From Alteromonas pelagimontana (GTDB lineage Bacteria; Pseudomonadota; Gammaproteobacteria; Enterobacterales; Alteromonadaceae): 64,000 bases of DNA. The stretch lies in assembly GCF_002499975.2 (NCBI RefSeq), contig NZ_CP052766.1:3286001-3350000 (forward strand), read 5' to 3'. The notes below the pieces were generated by a model. It saw only the letters and a list, made by a program, of their open reading frames with translations. It was not told the origin of the DNA and did no database searches. A program made the position numbers and the translations under genes. Below, piece after piece: positions 16,738-27,822 of this stretch; the first letter of the stretch is position 1, and each line of letters opens with the position of its first letter.

Positions 16738-19335
16738 ATGACATTATCAACTGCTGAAATACGCCAGACGTTTATCGACTACTTTAAAAAACATGGCCAT
16801 CAGCCGGTGGCAAGTTCATCACTGGTTCCAGCAGATGATCCTACAATTTTATTTACCAACGCAGGGATGAACCAGTTTAAAGATGTCTTTCTGGGCGCAG
16901 AAAAACGGAGTTACACCCGAGCGGTGTCGTCGCAACGATGTGTGCGCGCTGGTGGTAAACACAATGATTTAGAAAATGTCGGCTATACCGCTCGCCATCA
17001 CACCTTTTTCGAAATGCTGGGCAATTTCAGCTTTGGTGATTATTTTAAGAAGCAAGCGATCACTTTCGCGTGGACGTTCCTGACAGAAGAACTGAAGCTG
17101 CCTAAAGAAAAGTTACTTGTCACCGTTTTTGCAGAAGATGATGAAGCTTTTGCTATATGGGAAAATGACATTGGCGTTCCCGCCGAAAAAATCATTCGCA
17201 TCAATACCTCAGATAATTTCTGGTCTATGGGTGATACCGGCCCGTGCGGTCCTTGTTCAGAGATTTTTTATGATCACGGCGAGCACATTTGGGGCGGTCC
17301 TCCAGGTTCGCCAGAAGAAGATGGTGATCGCTTCATTGAAATCTGGAACCTGGTATTCATGCAGTATAACAAGCAGGCTGATGGTTCCATGGAGCCTTTG
17401 CCCAAGCCTTCGATTGATACCGGTATGGGGCTGGAGCGCATTTCTGCTATTTTGCAGAACGTGCATAGCAACTACGAAATAGATCTGTTCCAAAACCTGA
17501 TTAAAGCATCTGCAGACATTGTCGGAACTGATGATTTAGAAAATAAATCCCTGCGCGTTATTGCCGACCATATCCGGTCTTGCAGCTTTTTAGTTTGTGA
17601 TGGCGTCATGCCCAGCAATGAAGGCCGGGGTTATGTATTGCGCCGGGTAATTCGCCGCGCCGTGCGCCATGGTTATAAAATGGGTGCCAATGATATTTTC
17701 TTTTATAAACTGGTGGCGGCATTAGCCAAAGAAATGGGCCAGGCGTATCCCGAATTGGTGGATCAGCAGCCGGTTATCGAAAAAGTTCTGCGCGTGGAAG
17801 AAGAGCAGTTTAGCAAGACGCTGGCCCGTGGTATGGCGATGCTACATGATACGCTGGCGGAACTGGATGGCGATACGATTCCCGGTGACGTTATCTTTAA
17901 GCTGTACGATACCTATGGCTTTCCGGTTGATCTTACTAACGATGTTGCCCGGGAACACGATTTAAAAATCGACGAAGCCGGCTTTGAAGCAGCCATGCAA
18001 GCTCAGCGTGAGCGAGCGCAACAGGCAAGCCAGTTCGGTGCTAACTACAACGATATGGTGAAGATAGAGCATCAGACGCAGTTTACCGGCTACGTTGATG
18101 TGGAAGGCGAAGCTGAGGTTATTGAACTGATAGCGGATAACCGCCTTTGCGAAGCATTGTCAGACGGCCAGGAAGGGGTTGTGGTGCTAAATCAGACGCC
18201 GTTCTACGCTGAATCCGGTGGACAGAGCGGTGATAAAGGCATTCTGAAAGTCGCCAACGGTGAGTTCATTGTGACAGATACGCAAAAGCTGGGTAATGCT
18301 TTTGCTCACAAGGGAAAAGTAGTCGGCGAAATAAGAAAAGGTGATAAAGCCAGTGCCAGCATTGATAAAGCCAATCGTGAAGCCGTAAAGAAAAATCATA
18401 GTGCCACCCACCTGTTGCACGCAGCGCTGAGGGAAATTCTTGGTGAGCATGTATCTCAAAAAGGTTCACTGGTTGAAGCGCAACGTATGCGATTCGATTT
18501 TTCTCATTTTGAAGCGGTGACGGACGCCCAACTGACTATAATAGAGCAGCGTGTGAACGAAGAAATACGCGCTAATCATTCGTTAACCACCGAGTTAATG
18601 GATTTGGATGCGGCTAAGGCGTCCGGTGCTATGGCGTTATTTGGCGAGAAATACGATGAGAAAGTGCGTGTTGTCACCATGGGGCCTTTTTCTGTTGAGC
18701 TTTGCGGCGGTACCCATGTCAGTCGCACGGGCGATATCGGGCTGTTCAAAATTACCACTGAAAGCGGAATTGCTTCCGGAGTTCGCCGTATAGAAGCGAT
18801 TACTGGTGCAGCGGCAATTGATTACATTCAGGCGCAGCAGGCGCTGCTAAGCCGGGTTTCCGCTTTGCTGAAAACGGATACGCAAGGCGTGCTTGAACGG
18901 GTTGGCGCGTTGCAGTCGCAAAACAAAGAACTGGAAAAAGCGTTAAGTGCAGCGAAGCAAAAACTTACCAGTCAGCAAGGTGCTGACATACTAGGTCAAG
19001 CCGTTGATATCAATGGCGTTAAGGTCCTTGTTACCAACGTTGAGGGTGTCGAAGCATCGTCGCTACGTGGAATGATGGACGATATTAAAAACCGAATTGG
19101 TGAAGGCATCGTAGTATTAGGTGTAGCGAATGAAAGTAAGGTGAATCTGATTGCAGGAGTCACTAAACAATTAACCAGTAAAGTGAAAGCAGGTGAACTG
19201 GTTAATTACGTCGCTTCTCAAGTAGGTGGTAAAGGTGGCGGCCGACCAGATATGGCTCAAGCAGGCGGCGATCAACCCGAAAACTTGGCTGTTGCACTCG
19301 ACTCAGTTACCTCTTGGTTAGTAGATAAGCTATAA
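16738..19335 (+). CDS. alaS: Alanyl-tRNA synthetase
   Basis: A full-length class II synthetase of 865 residues. The aminoacylation domain starts [17 protein letters not shown]; the editing domain carries HSATHLLHA and the metal-binding [13 protein letters not shown]; a C-terminal coiled-coil and [14 protein letters not shown] segment close the protein. The order alaS-csrA-tRNA-Ser-tRNA-Arg matches that of many gammaproteobacteria. Upstream, a GC-rich inverted repeat at 16647-16666 (arms near GCGC..CACCC / GGGTG..GCGC) could form a leader hairpin. Confidence 0.97.
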   Translation: MTLSTAEIRQTFIDYFKKHGHQPVASSSLVPADDPTILFTNAGMNQFKDVFLGAEKRSYTRAVSSQRCVRAGGKHNDLENVGYTARHHTFFEMLGNFSFGDYFKKQAITFAWTFLTEELKLPKEKLLVTVFAEDDEAFAIWENDIGVPAEKIIRINTSDNFWSMGDTGPCGPCSEIFYDHGEHIWGGPPGSPEEDGDRFIEIWNLVFMQYNKQADGSMEPLPKPSIDTGMGLERISAILQNVHSNYEIDLFQNLIKASADIVGTDDLENKSLRVIADHIRSCSFLVCDGVMPSNEGRGYVLRRVIRRAVRHGYKMGANDIFFYKLVAALAKEMGQAYPELVDQQPVIEKVLRVEEEQFSKTLARGMAMLHDTLAELDGDTIPGDVIFKLYDTYGFPVDLTNDVAREHDLKIDEAGFEAAMQAQRERAQQASQFGANYNDMVKIEHQTQFTGYVDVEGEAEVIELIADNRLCEALSDGQEGVVVLNQTPFYAESGGQSGDKGILKVANGEFIVTDTQKLGNAFAHKGKVVGEIRKGDKASASIDKANREAVKKNHSATHLLHAALREILGEHVSQKGSLVEAQRMRFDFSHFEAVTDAQLTIIEQRVNEEIRANHSLTTELMDLDAAKASGAMALFGEKYDEKVRVVTMGPFSVELCGGTHVSRTGDIGLFKITTESGIASGVRRIEAITGAAAIDYIQAQQALLSRVSALLKTDTQGVLERVGALQSQNKELEKALSAAKQKLTSQQGADILGQAVDINGVKVLVTNVEGVEASSLRGMMDDIKNRIGEGIVVLGVANESKVNLIAGVTKQLTSKVKAGELVNYVASQVGGKGGGRPDMAQAGGDQPENLAVALDSVTSWLVDKL

Positions 19336-19468
19336 TCTGAATGTCTTAAAGCAGTGAGTTTTTGAAGTGACACAAAAACAGGGAATCACTGTCACCATCA
19401 TTGGGTCGTGCTAATGAAATGGTTTTTTTAAATGGATTTGTTCACAAATAAGGAACAGGAGCAAGCGA

Positions 19469-19666
19469 ATGCTTATATTGACTCGTCGTGTTGGTGAAAC
19501 TCTAATGGTAGGTGACGAGGTTACAGTTACTGTACTAGGAGTTAAGGGGAATCAGGTGCGAATTGGTGTGAATGCGCCTAAAGAAGTATCGGTTCATCGT
19601 GAAGAAATTTATATGCGGATTCAGGCAGAAAAAAGTGGTCAGCCTGGCACTCCGGATAATGAATAG
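19469..19666 (+). CDS. csrA: Carbon storage regulator CsrA
   Basis: A 65-residue RNA-binding dimer subunit that recognises GGA motifs near ribosome binding sites. The sequence [20 protein letters not shown] and the basic/GNQVRIGV core are typical. A strong AGGA/AGGAGC run (about 19450-19461) lies upstream and itself contains GGA motifs, so autoregulation is possible. It is followed by an intrinsic terminator and then tRNA genes. Confidence 0.97.
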   Translation: MLILTRRVGETLMVGDEVTVTVLGVKGNQVRIGVNAPKEVSVHREEIYMRIQAEKSGQPGTPDNE

Positions 19667-19680
19667 TTAAAGAAGATTAA

Positions 19681-19704
19681 GGCTGGTTTTTACCAGCCTT
19701 TTTT
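19681..19704 (+). terminator. Intrinsic terminator of csrA
   Basis: Stem GGCTGG/CCAGCC with a six-base loop (19687-19692) and a run of six T residues, 14 bp after the csrA stop. Confidence 0.88.
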
Positions 19705-19828
19705 CGTTCTGTATTAATAAAGATTTGGTTTTGACCCTAATTTGTTTAAAATGCCAGCAGGTGAGCGTCATTCGTTAAAAAAAGGTTTGACACCTTTGAG
19801 TGAATCCGTAAAATGCGCCCCACGTTCC

Positions 19829-19921
<93 letters not shown>

Positions 19922-19958
19922 TAGTTTTATTGATAGTGACAGTCAAAACAAGTTTTGC

Positions 19959-20035
19959 GCGTGCGTAGCTCAGCTGGATAGAGTACCTGGCTACGAACCA
20001 GGCGGTCGGAGGTTCGAATCCTTCCGCACGCGCCA
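19959..20035 (+). tRNA. tRNA-Arg (anticodon ACG), copy 1
   Basis: 77 nt with encoded CCA. The acceptor GCGTGCG pairs with CGCACGC. Anticodon loop CTACGAA, anticodon ACG (read as ICG after deamination). It is identical to the next copy from the D-arm to the T-arm and differs only in acceptor-stem bases. Confidence 0.96.
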
Positions 20036-20083
20036 CTTATTAAAATGTCACCTTCTGCTTAATGTAGTAGAAGTAAAGTTAAA

Positions 20084-20160
20084 GCGTGTGTAGCTCAGCT
20101 GGATAGAGTACCTGGCTACGAACCAGGCGGTCGGAGGTTCGAATCCTTCCACACGCGCCA
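20084..20160 (+). tRNA. tRNA-Arg (anticodon ACG), copy 2
   Basis: 77 nt with encoded CCA. The acceptor GCGTGTG pairs with CACACGC; compared with copy 1 this is a compensated G-C to A-T type change in one acceptor pair. An intrinsic terminator follows immediately. Confidence 0.96.
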
Positions 20161-20163
20161 TAT

Positions 20164-20197
20164 AAAGAAAACCCACCTTTTGGTGGGTTTTCTTTTA
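20164..20197 (+). terminator. Intrinsic terminator of the tRNA cluster
   Basis: Near-perfect hairpin AAAGAAAACCCACC/GGTGGGTTTTCTTT with loop TTTT and a trailing T-rich tail, starting 4 bp after the last tRNA. Confidence 0.88.
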
Positions 20198-20895
20198 TGT
20201 AATGTATGAGGATGAGAACCGGCTAGAGGTTCGGCGTGATTATAGCGATAGCGAATAGAATTTAGCGCCTCGGCGAAGGGACGACGGCAGCTTAACCCGG
20301 TTAATCCTCCCTCACACGCTACACAGCCAATCACCTCAGGTAGAGATCGCGAATCGTTTTTAAGCGATAAGTGAAGATTTCTTAGCCGAGCTTCTGGAGC
20401 CTGGATGCTCCAGCAGAGCCATCAGGAACGATTTTGCGGCGTTTCGGATGAGATATTTGCTTATTCCTGTGACTGCTGAATATTTTTTCCTTCATACTTG
20501 CCCTGATACCTGCTAGCTGAATCATAAGCCGCGCATTCATCGTTTTAACGTTTTGCCTTTAGATTATTCGAATCCGACATTCCCCACTCTGTCTCTGAGC
20601 TCACCACACCTCAATGTGGATTAGTATAATTTCTTCATTCAAGCGCCTTAACCAGAGGTGACTTAGTACTCGCTGAGGGATCGGACTGATACTGTGAATT
20701 TTATCCCTGCTCGTTGCGGATCTATTCTCCTGCGTGACATTGGTTTGAAAGGCCTGGGAATTCCTGCATCAATGCGGATTAGTATTATTTGACAGGTTCC
20801 CATATCACTATTATTTCGGCATAGTGACTGCTATTGTTCCGTTTGTACGCGATGGGATGATAATTATCGAAAGACTCAATGCATAAGGTGATGTC
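20198..20895. other. Gene-free stretch with a 22-bp direct repeat
   Basis: About 700 bp without a convincing gene. It holds a small inverted repeat (CTGGAGC...GCTCCAG near 20390-20412) and a direct repeat, TCAATG(T/C)GGATTAGTAT(A/T)ATTT, at 20611-20632 and 20769-20790 (20 of 22 bases equal, 158 bp apart). The repeats may be regulatory for the following oad operon or remnants of a mobile element; I cannot decide. No tRNA-like or riboswitch fold was recognised. Confidence 0.45.
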
Positions 20896-21162
20896 ATGGA
20901 AGCGCAAACTATTGGCAATTTACTCAAAGAATCTGCCGTATTAATGGGCGTAGGAATGGGGGTTGTTTTTGCTTTTCTGGCACTGCTGATTGGTGCTATT
21001 ACGGCTATTGCCAAATTGTGTGCACGCTTTCCACGCAGCGAATCAGAAACATCAGGTAAACCTGAGAGTCACCCGACCTTGAGCCACAATCCGACAATTG
21101 ATCATCATACTGTCGCGGCAATCACTGCTGCACTTCATGCACATCGCAATAAGCCCCGCTAA
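20896..21162 (+). CDS. oadG: Oxaloacetate decarboxylase gamma subunit
   Basis: A small 88-residue subunit with a single N-terminal membrane helix ([20 protein letters not shown]) and a polar, histidine-rich C-terminal tail ([16 protein letters not shown]). It anchors OadA to OadB and binds zinc in characterised enzymes. The ATG at 20896 has AAGGTG upstream. It is first in the oadGAB operon, which converts oxaloacetate to pyruvate coupled to sodium export. Confidence 0.88.
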   Translation: MEAQTIGNLLKESAVLMGVGMGVVFAFLALLIGAITAIAKLCARFPRSESETSGKPESHPTLSHNPTIDHHTVAAITAALHAHRNKPR

Positions 21163-21179
21163 CCGTACAAGGAGTTATC

Positions 21180-22982
21180 ATGTCTAAACCTCTGGCTATT
21201 ACTGAACTGGTACTGCGAGACGCCCACCAGTCGCTCCTTGCTACCAGGCTACGCATTGAAGACATGTTGCCCATCGCTAAACAACTAGACGAGATAGGCT
21301 ATTGGTCTATCGAATCGTGGGGAGGCGCCACATTTGACGCTTGTATCCGCTATCTGGGAGAAGATCCCTGGGAGCGGCTTCGGGCACTGAAAGAGGCAAT
21401 GCCAAAGACGCCTCAGCAAATGCTGTTACGGGGACAAAACCTGCTGGGTTATCGCCATTACGCTGATGATGTTGTGACTCGGTTTGTCGAACGCGCTCAC
21501 ACCAATGGCGTCGATGTCTTTCGGATTTTTGACGCAATGAATGACATTCGGAATCTTCAAACTGCCATTAGCGCTACCATTAATTGCGGCGCTCACGCTC
21601 AGGGGACGCTTTCTTACACGGTCAGTCCCATGCACGATACTGATGGCTGGGTGGATATGGCCAAACAGCTTGAAGATATGGGCGTTCATTCTATCTGTAT
21701 TAAAGACATGGCAGGACTGCTCAAGCCCTACGTCTGCGAGGAACTGGTAACGCGTTTGAAGCAGTCAGTGCAGGTTCCTATCGCCATGCAATGTCATGCT
21801 ACTACCGGGCTTAGCACCGCAACATATCAGAAGGCTATTGATGCTGGCATTGATATGGTAGATACGGCTATATCTTCTATGAGCGGAACTTACGGTCATA
21901 CTGCTACTGAGACTATCGTTTCTATTTTAGAAGGCACAGAGCGCGATACAGCGCTTTCTCTTGTGGAACTTGAAAAGATTGCCGGCTATTTCCGACGGGT
22001 ACGAAGGAAGTACAACAAGTTTGAAGGAAGTTTGAAAGGCGTTGATGCCAGGATTTTAATTGCGCAGGTACCCGGCGGCATGCTGACAAACATGGAGAAC
22101 CAGCTTAAAGAGCAAGGCGCAGAAGACAGATTTGATGAAGTATTACACGAAATTCCTAAGGTAAGAGAAGATTTAGGTTTTATTCCTCTGGTTACACCCA
22201 CATCGCAGATAGTAGGCACACAAGCGGTGCTGAATGTACTTACTGGCGAAAGATATAAAAGCATTAGTAAAGAAACTGCGGGAGTATTAAAAGGAGAGTA
22301 CGGGCGCACGGCCGCACCGGTAAATCAGGAACTGCAGCAACGGGTGCTCGATGGCGCAGAGGCAATTACCTGCCGCCCAGCCGACTTAATTAAACCTGAA
22401 ATTGAAAAGCTAACTGCAGAATTAGACGAATTGGCTCAACAAAAATCGATTCGTTTAGCGAGTGAAAAAATTGATGACGTGCTGACCTACGCCCTGTTTC
22501 CGCAAGTCGGGCTTAAGTTTCTACAAAATCGCGGCAACGTTGAAGCATTTGAACCGGCACCGACAGATGACAATAGTAAGCATAATGTCATTGCAGAAAA
22601 AGAAGACGGGTTGCAAGACTCTACCACCGATACAGGCTCAGCCACTTATGATGTCAAAGTCGAAGGGAAAGTTTATCGCGTGGAAGTGGCGGCTTCTGGA
22701 GCGCTGACAAGTGTTGAACCTACTTCATCTTCTCCACAGAAAACCGAGCCGATGGCAGCAAAACCTGGTGGCGCTACTGTAGATGCGCCTCTGTCCGGAA
22801 ATGTCTTTAAGCTGTTGGTTGCCAGCGGAGACTCCGTAGCCAAGGGTGACATCGTAATGATTCTGGAAGCCATGAAAATGGAAACCGAAATACGCAGCGC
22901 CGTAGAGGGAACGGTGCAGCAGATTCTGGTGAAAGAGGGAGATGCGGTTTCAAACGGTCAACCATTGATACAGTTGCAGTAG
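21180..22982 (+). CDS. oadA: Oxaloacetate decarboxylase alpha subunit (biotin-containing)
   Basis: 600 residues. The N-terminal carboxyltransferase barrel starts [15 protein letters not shown] with metal-binding residues, and KDMAGLL carries the active-site region. A conserved PYC_OADA domain follows, then a low-complexity linker (about 465-530) and a C-terminal biotinyl domain with K566 in EAMKMET. It transfers the carboxyl group from oxaloacetate to biotin. It sits 17 bp after oadG and 3 bp before oadB. Confidence 0.95.
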   Translation: MSKPLAITELVLRDAHQSLLATRLRIEDMLPIAKQLDEIGYWSIESWGGATFDACIRYLGEDPWERLRALKEAMPKTPQQMLLRGQNLLGYRHYADDVVTRFVERAHTNGVDVFRIFDAMNDIRNLQTAISATINCGAHAQGTLSYTVSPMHDTDGWVDMAKQLEDMGVHSICIKDMAGLLKPYVCEELVTRLKQSVQVPIAMQCHATTGLSTATYQKAIDAGIDMVDTAISSMSGTYGHTATETIVSILEGTERDTALSLVELEKIAGYFRRVRRKYNKFEGSLKGVDARILIAQVPGGMLTNMENQLKEQGAEDRFDEVLHEIPKVREDLGFIPLVTPTSQIVGTQAVLNVLTGERYKSISKETAGVLKGEYGRTAAPVNQELQQRVLDGAEAITCRPADLIKPEIEKLTAELDELAQQKSIRLASEKIDDVLTYALFPQVGLKFLQNRGNVEAFEPAPTDDNSKHNVIAEKEDGLQDSTTDTGSATYDVKVEGKVYRVEVAASGALTSVEPTSSSPQKTEPMAAKPGGATVDAPLSGNVFKLLVASGDSVAKGDIVMILEAMKMETEIRSAVEGTVQQILVKEGDAVSNGQPLIQLQ

Positions 22983-22985
22983 AGC

Positions 22986-24116
22986 ATGGAAAAGTTAAAT
23001 ATACTTTGGCAGAGCACGGCGCTGGCGCATTTTCAAATCGGACAGTTAATCATGATGGGCGTAGGCGGATTACTGCTGTACCTGGCGATAGTAAAGAAGT
23101 TCGAGCCGCTGCTGTTGCTGCCAATCGGTTTTGGCGCGCTGTTAACCAATATTCCGCTAGCGGGTTTTACCGAAGCCAACGGGCTGCTGCATTACATCTA
23201 CGCAGTTGGAATCGACACCGGTATATTTCCGTTGTTGATATTCATGGGTGTTGGCGCAATGACCGACTTTGGTGCTCTTATTGCCAATCCGCGAATGTTG
23301 CTGTTAGGCGCTGCGGCACAATTTGGTATTTTCGCAACACTTTTCGGGGCTATTGCGCTTAACTTTATTCCCGGCTTTGACTTTTCTTTAAAGGATGCAA
23401 GCGCTATTGCTATTATCGGCGGTGCAGATGGTCCTACCGCAATATTTCTGGCGTCGCGGCTAGCCCCTGAGCTGCTGGGTGCGATTGCCGTTGCCGCGTA
23501 TTCGTACATGGCGTTAGTGCCAATTATTCAACCACCCATTATGAAAGCGCTGACTACCAAAGAAGAGCGGCAAATAGAAATGGCGCAGTTACGCCATGTT
23601 TCTCAGCAAGAAAAAGTCATTTTTCCGCTGGCAGTATTGTTTCTGACTATTTTGTTTCTACCTAGCGCTACGCCATTGGTAGGCATGTTCTGTTTCGGTA
23701 ACTTAATGAAGGAAAGTGGGGTGGTAGAACGTTTAAGTCATACTGCTCAAAATGAACTGATAAATATCGTGACCATTTTTCTCGGGCTGGCGGTAGGCTC
23801 AAAACTGTCGGCAGAAAAATTCCTGACTCTAGAAACCCTGGGTATATTGGCGCTCGGCGCTACCGCCTTTGCTATTGGTACTGCGTCGGGGGTGCTTATG
23901 GCAAAACTAATGAGTAAGTTTAGTCGCACAAGCATTAACCCGTTAATTGGTGCGGCAGGCGTTTCTGCCGTACCCATGGCTGCACGAGTGGTAAATAAAG
24001 TCGGACTTGAAGCCAATCCTCACAATTTCCTGTTGATGCATGCCATGGGGCCGAACGTTGCAGGCGTGTTGGGTTCTGCTGTTGCCGCGGGAATTTTACT
24101 GGCGCTGGTAGGTTAG
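22986..24116 (+). CDS. oadB: Oxaloacetate decarboxylase beta subunit (Na+ pump)
   Basis: A 376-residue integral membrane subunit that decarboxylates carboxybiotin and exports sodium. The family signatures [30 protein letters not shown] and the ending [22 protein letters not shown] are present. It completes the operon. Its stop overlaps the stop of the convergent sapF by four bases, and no terminator lies between them. Confidence 0.95.
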   Translation: MEKLNILWQSTALAHFQIGQLIMMGVGGLLLYLAIVKKFEPLLLLPIGFGALLTNIPLAGFTEANGLLHYIYAVGIDTGIFPLLIFMGVGAMTDFGALIANPRMLLLGAAAQFGIFATLFGAIALNFIPGFDFSLKDASAIAIIGGADGPTAIFLASRLAPELLGAIAVAAYSYMALVPIIQPPIMKALTTKEERQIEMAQLRHVSQQEKVIFPLAVLFLTILFLPSATPLVGMFCFGNLMKESGVVERLSHTAQNELINIVTIFLGLAVGSKLSAEKFLTLETLGILALGATAFAIGTASGVLMAKLMSKFSRTSINPLIGAAGVSAVPMAARVVNKVGLEANPHNFLLMHAMGPNVAGVLGSAVAAGILLALVG

Positions 24117-24919
24117 TTTAGCGTTTGCTGAGGTACCAGAGACTGATACGCCAGAATCAGCTTTTTCGTCATCTCATGTTGAGGCCATCGGAAGATGGTC
24201 TCGGTCTTTCCTGATTCGACAATTTGTCCGTTATCCATAACAATGACTTTGTCAGCAATATGCCTGACGATCCCTAAATTATGAGAAATAAAAATAAACG
24301 CCAGACCCATTTCCTCTTGTAGCTTCAAAATCAGGTTCACCGATTGAGATCGAATAGAGGGATCTAATGCCGCAAACGGTTCGTCGGCGACCAGAATTTT
24401 AGGTTGCAGAATAACTGCACGAGCAAGAGCTATTCGCTGCTGCTGACCATCTGACAACATGTGGCGATAGAAATAGTAATGTTCGCGAAGTAATCCCACT
24501 TTAACCAATGTATCTTCAATTGCGGCTTTACGTTCATTTTCCGTCATCTTGGTGTTTAGTCGCAGCGGCTCATCCAATATCATACCCGCGGGAATTCCAG
24601 GATTCATGGCCTCGCTGCTGTGCTGGAAGATCATGCGAATATCATTGCTGCGATTGTAGCTTTTTGTAGTTTTTTTGCGGGCGGCGTTGTAACGCTCATT
24701 ACTTAAATGAATTACACCTTCATCGGCAGCGACAGCGCCTACCAGCATTTTTGCCAACAGGGATTTACCAGACCGATTTTCGCCAATGATGGCAATAGTT
24801 TCGCCACGCTTAACCGATAGTTCAATCGGCCCGAGCTCAAACACCTCTGGTTTTTTTAACCATTTTTTCTTACTGCTATGCCTGAAAATCAGCCCCTGAA
24901 CATGCATTATCTCGCTCAT
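24113..24919 (-). CDS. sapF: SapF-like peptide ABC transporter ATPase
   Basis: 268 residues with Walker A GENRSGKS, the signature [14 protein letters not shown] and Walker B ILVADEP. The signature has D where LSGGQ has G, which is tolerated in Sap/Opp ATPases. It is last in the sapABCDF unit and overlaps sapD by four bases. Sap transporters are linked to antimicrobial-peptide tolerance and putrescine/peptide handling; the substrate here is not determined. Confidence 0.88.
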   Translation of the reverse strand: MSEIMHVQGLIFRHSSKKKWLKKPEVFELGPIELSVKRGETIAIIGENRSGKSLLAKMLVGAVAADEGVIHLSNERYNAARKKTTKSYNRSNDIRMIFQHSSEAMNPGIPAGMILDEPLRLNTKMTENERKAAIEDTLVKVGLLREHYYFYRHMLSDGQQQRIALARAVILQPKILVADEPFAALDPSIRSQSVNLILKLQEEMGLAFIFISHNLGIVRHIADKVIVMDNGQIVESGKTETIFRWPQHEMTKKLILAYQSLVPQQTLN

Positions 24920-25911
24920 AGTTTTTCCATATGCAGCGGGAAATGACAGCTATACGTGTGATCATGAATCCGCCGAACTGCCGGGGTGACCACGCAGTCT
25001 TTTTGGGCGCGCGGGCAACGCGGGCCCAACCGACAACCAATGGGTACATGTTGGAGTGATGGAATGGTGCCTTCCAAAGTGGGTAACGTAGATTTCGGCG
25101 GCAGATCCTTACGAAAGCTTGGGGCGCTATCCAGTAAGGCCTGGGTATAGGGATGCAGTGGGCGCTTACGAACACGCTTCATCTTTCCAGATTCCACCGT
25201 TTGACCACAATAAAGCACAGTCAAAGTGTGAGACATGCTGGCTATGGCGAGCAAGTCATGGCTAATAAACAATATTGACAGGGATTTCGTCTGATTTAAC
25301 TGCGTGAAAAGTTTCAGCACTTTGGTCTTTGTGGTTGTCTCCATACCCCGGGTGGGATCGTCGGCAATAAGCAATTTCGGTTGGGACACGAGTGCCATGG
25401 CAATCATGAATTTTTGCCCGGTGTCAGTAGGGATCTGATGAGGATAGGCATTTAAGTAATGCTTATGCTGCTTTATTCCTACTTTGTGCACAGTACTGAT
25501 GGCGGTTTTTCGACGACTTCTTTTACGTTCCCAAAACCAGGTGCCTTCCACCAGTTCGTCAGGAACACTTTCTTCCAATTGCTCGCCCAGCGTGGCTGAA
25601 GGATCTAACGCGGTAATAGGATTTTGGAATACTACTGCGATGTCTCTGCGCATTATCTCGCGGCGATCTTCGCTGCTCATCGTCAGCAGGTTTTCTCCTC
25701 TCCAGCTCATACGATCTGCCGTAACCCGCCATTGCGGAGGAATAGCGCCGGAAATGGCCGAAACAATCAGGCTTTTTCCTGAACCCGATTCGCCAACAAG
25801 AGCACGTATTTCGCCCGTGTTGATGGTTAAGTTTACCTTGTCCAGCGCTTTCACGTAACCGGCACTGGTTTCCATTTCCAGTGTCATATTTTTAATATCA
25901 AGCATTGGCAT
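24916..25911 (-). CDS. sapD: SapD-like peptide ABC transporter ATPase
   Basis: A 331-residue ATPase with Walker A GESGSGKS, Walker B LLIADDPTRG and a C-terminal oligopeptide-transporter extension containing GCRLGPRCPRAQKDC, the cysteine cluster common in Opp/Dpp ATPases. The canonical LSGGQ signature is degenerate (reads IPTDTGQKFMIAMAL), as in E. coli SapD. It overlaps sapC by one base and sapF by four. Confidence 0.88.
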   Translation of the reverse strand: MPMLDIKNMTLEMETSAGYVKALDKVNLTINTGEIRALVGESGSGKSLIVSAISGAIPPQWRVTADRMSWRGENLLTMSSEDRREIMRRDIAVVFQNPITALDPSATLGEQLEESVPDELVEGTWFWERKRSRRKTAISTVHKVGIKQHKHYLNAYPHQIPTDTGQKFMIAMALVSQPKLLIADDPTRGMETTTKTKVLKLFTQLNQTKSLSILFISHDLLAIASMSHTLTVLYCGQTVESGKMKRVRKRPLHPYTQALLDSAPSFRKDLPPKSTLPTLEGTIPSLQHVPIGCRLGPRCPRAQKDCVVTPAVRRIHDHTYSCHFPLHMEKL

Positions 25912-26804
25912 TAGCGGCTTATCCTTTTTCTGAGGGCTGAGCGCAAACCGTCACCGACGATATTAATAGCTAGCACCATTAAAAAAATTGAAAGACCAGG
26001 AAGAGCGACATTCCAGGGTGCCAAATAGGCGACATCTAACCCATCAGCAAGAATGGCACCCAGTTCAGGCAGAGGCGGTTGTGCGCCAAGATTAAGAAAT
26101 CCCAGGGCTGAAATATCAATAATGGCGATAGAAAGCGCTAGCGTACCCTGTACCACCAGCATCTCAATCATGTTGGGCAAAATAGAGTGAAGAAACAATT
26201 GATAATAGCTGGCCCCGTCGAGTCTGGATGCCAGTACATATTCCTTTTTCATCTCTGCTCGTACAAAGGAGCGGGTGTGATGGACGAACTGAGGAGTAAG
26301 CGCCAGCGTTATTGCCCACATGCTGTTGATAAGACCGCTGCCCAATATTGCCACAATAATAATAGCGATGAGCAGGGTAGGTATGGCCATAAGAGCATCT
26401 AGCAGATGATTAATAATGCTGGAACGAACGCCGCTTAACATACCGGCTAATGTGCCCACGGCAACGCCAATCACCATGGCTAATATCACCAGCACCAGAC
26501 TGGTTCCGAAAGTTACCCTGCAGCCATAAATGATGCGGGAAAAAACGTCTCGCCCTAATGCGTCAGTACCGAACAGATGAGAAATTGACCCATTTACCTC
26601 CCAACTGGGCGGGATGAGCAATGCATCAATGTTTTGTTCAAGAGGAGCGTACGGCGCCACAAGAGGAGCAAACACTGAAAAAAAGAAGAACAGGCCTAAC
26701 ACCATAAGCCCGACAAAGGCTACATGACTGGAACGGAACTCCCTCCACGTTCTATGCCAGGGCGAAGGATGGTATTCTTCTTCGTATAAACTAAACTGTG
26801 CCAC
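25911..26804 (-). CDS. sapC: SapC-like ABC transporter permease
   Basis: A 297-residue inner-membrane permease with an N-terminal cytoplasmic segment, about six helices and the EAA loop region (EMKKEYVLASRLDGASYYQL). The motif FGTDALGRDVFSRIIYG is typical of DppC/OppC/SapC permeases. Its start lies inside the end of sapB (14-bp overlap). Confidence 0.9.
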   Translation of the reverse strand: MAQFSLYEEEYHPSPWHRTWREFRSSHVAFVGLMVLGLFFFFSVFAPLVAPYAPLEQNIDALLIPPSWEVNGSISHLFGTDALGRDVFSRIIYGCRVTFGTSLVLVILAMVIGVAVGTLAGMLSGVRSSIINHLLDALMAIPTLLIAIIIVAILGSGLINSMWAITLALTPQFVHHTRSFVRAEMKKEYVLASRLDGASYYQLFLHSILPNMIEMLVVQGTLALSIAIIDISALGFLNLGAQPPLPELGAILADGLDVAYLAPWNVALPGLSIFLMVLAINIVGDGLRSALRKRISR

Positions 26805-27822
26805 GTTCGAATTTTTCTCTGCTTGGATCGATTACGCGATTAAAGAAATCAATGAGTATGGTTAAAGTGACAACCACTGATGCTACGGCGAACATACCTA
26901 CACGTAGAGCCGGGTAATCTCGTTGATATATGGCTTGAATAAGCCAGTTGCCAATACCTGGCCAGGAAAAAAGTGTTTCTACAATCATGGCATTGGTTAT
27001 GAGAGTTGTAATCTGCATTGCCATTAACGGTAATATGGGCAGTAGCGCGTTTCGCAATATGTGTTGGGTGAATATCTGCCATTTTGATAATCCGCGAGAG
27101 CGGGCAGCAGTGATATAAGGCTTATTTAATACTTCGATTATGGATCTACGGGTAATTCGTATCATTGATGCCGTGGTAATAATGGCGATGGCGAGTGTCG
27201 GCAATACCAAATGCTGTAGCGCATCTTTATAGGCGAGCGCTTTATCGATGTTATCAGCCAGCATGATATCTATCATCACAAAACCGGTGTGGTTGGGAAC
27301 ATCAAACAAAAGACTTATACGACCGGAAAGTGGCGCAATACCCCATTGCAAACTGAATATCAGGATAAATATTAACGCCAGCCAAAAAACAGGGAAAGAA
27401 TAACTTATCATGCTGACAGAATTTATTGCGTAATCACCTGCTGTATAGCTTCTTAAACCCGCATAGCAGCCGATAGGAACGCCAATGACCAGAGCGATGA
27501 ACATAGCATAGGTACTAAGTTCGATAGTGGCGGGCATGGCGATGCCTATTTCTTCCCGTAGCGGCAAGCCAGAAATAAAACTATAACCCCAATCGCCGCT
27601 GAGTAGTTGCTCCAAATAATAAATAAACTGAAATACGTAAGGCTGATCTAACTTAAATTGCCGGATTAGCGCATCCCGCTGCATATTATTTTGAGGCGTA
27701 ATTCCCGTCAGGTTTACCAGTACATCACCGGGAAATAAATACGCGAGCGAAAAGGATAATATCGCCAGAACCAGCAGCGTTAGTACAAACAGCGTGATAT
27801 ACCGGGTTAAAATTTTAATCAC
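26791..27822 (-). CDS. sapB: SapB-like ABC transporter permease
   Basis: A 343-residue inner-membrane permease. Its N-terminal helix is followed by the periplasmic TGITPQNNMQRDALIRQFKL segment. The EAA motif region reads YITAARSRGLSKWQIFTQHI and the C-terminus has SWPGIGNWLIQAIYQRDYP, typical of DppB/SapB. It overlaps sapA by four bases and sapC by 14. Confidence 0.9.
   Translation of the reverse strand: MIKILTRYITLFVLTLLVLAILSFSLAYLFPGDVLVNLTGITPQNNMQRDALIRQFKLDQPYVFQFIYYLEQLLSGDWGYSFISGLPLREEIGIAMPATIELSTYAMFIALVIGVPIGCYAGLRSYTAGDYAINSVSMISYSFPVFWLALIFILIFSLQWGIAPLSGRISLLFDVPNHTGFVMIDIMLADNIDKALAYKDALQHLVLPTLAIAIITTASMIRITRRSIIEVLNKPYITAARSRGLSKWQIFTQHILRNALLPILPLMAMQITTLITNAMIVETLFSWPGIGNWLIQAIYQRDYPALRVGMFAVASVVVTLTILIDFFNRVIDPSREKFERGTV

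Noticed and set aside
20116..20334. Minus-strand ORF of 72 codons over the second tRNA-Arg (ending WKDSNLRPPGS).
   Set aside because: A known type of spurious ORF produced by the reverse complement of tRNA sequence; overlaps a tRNA and a terminator.
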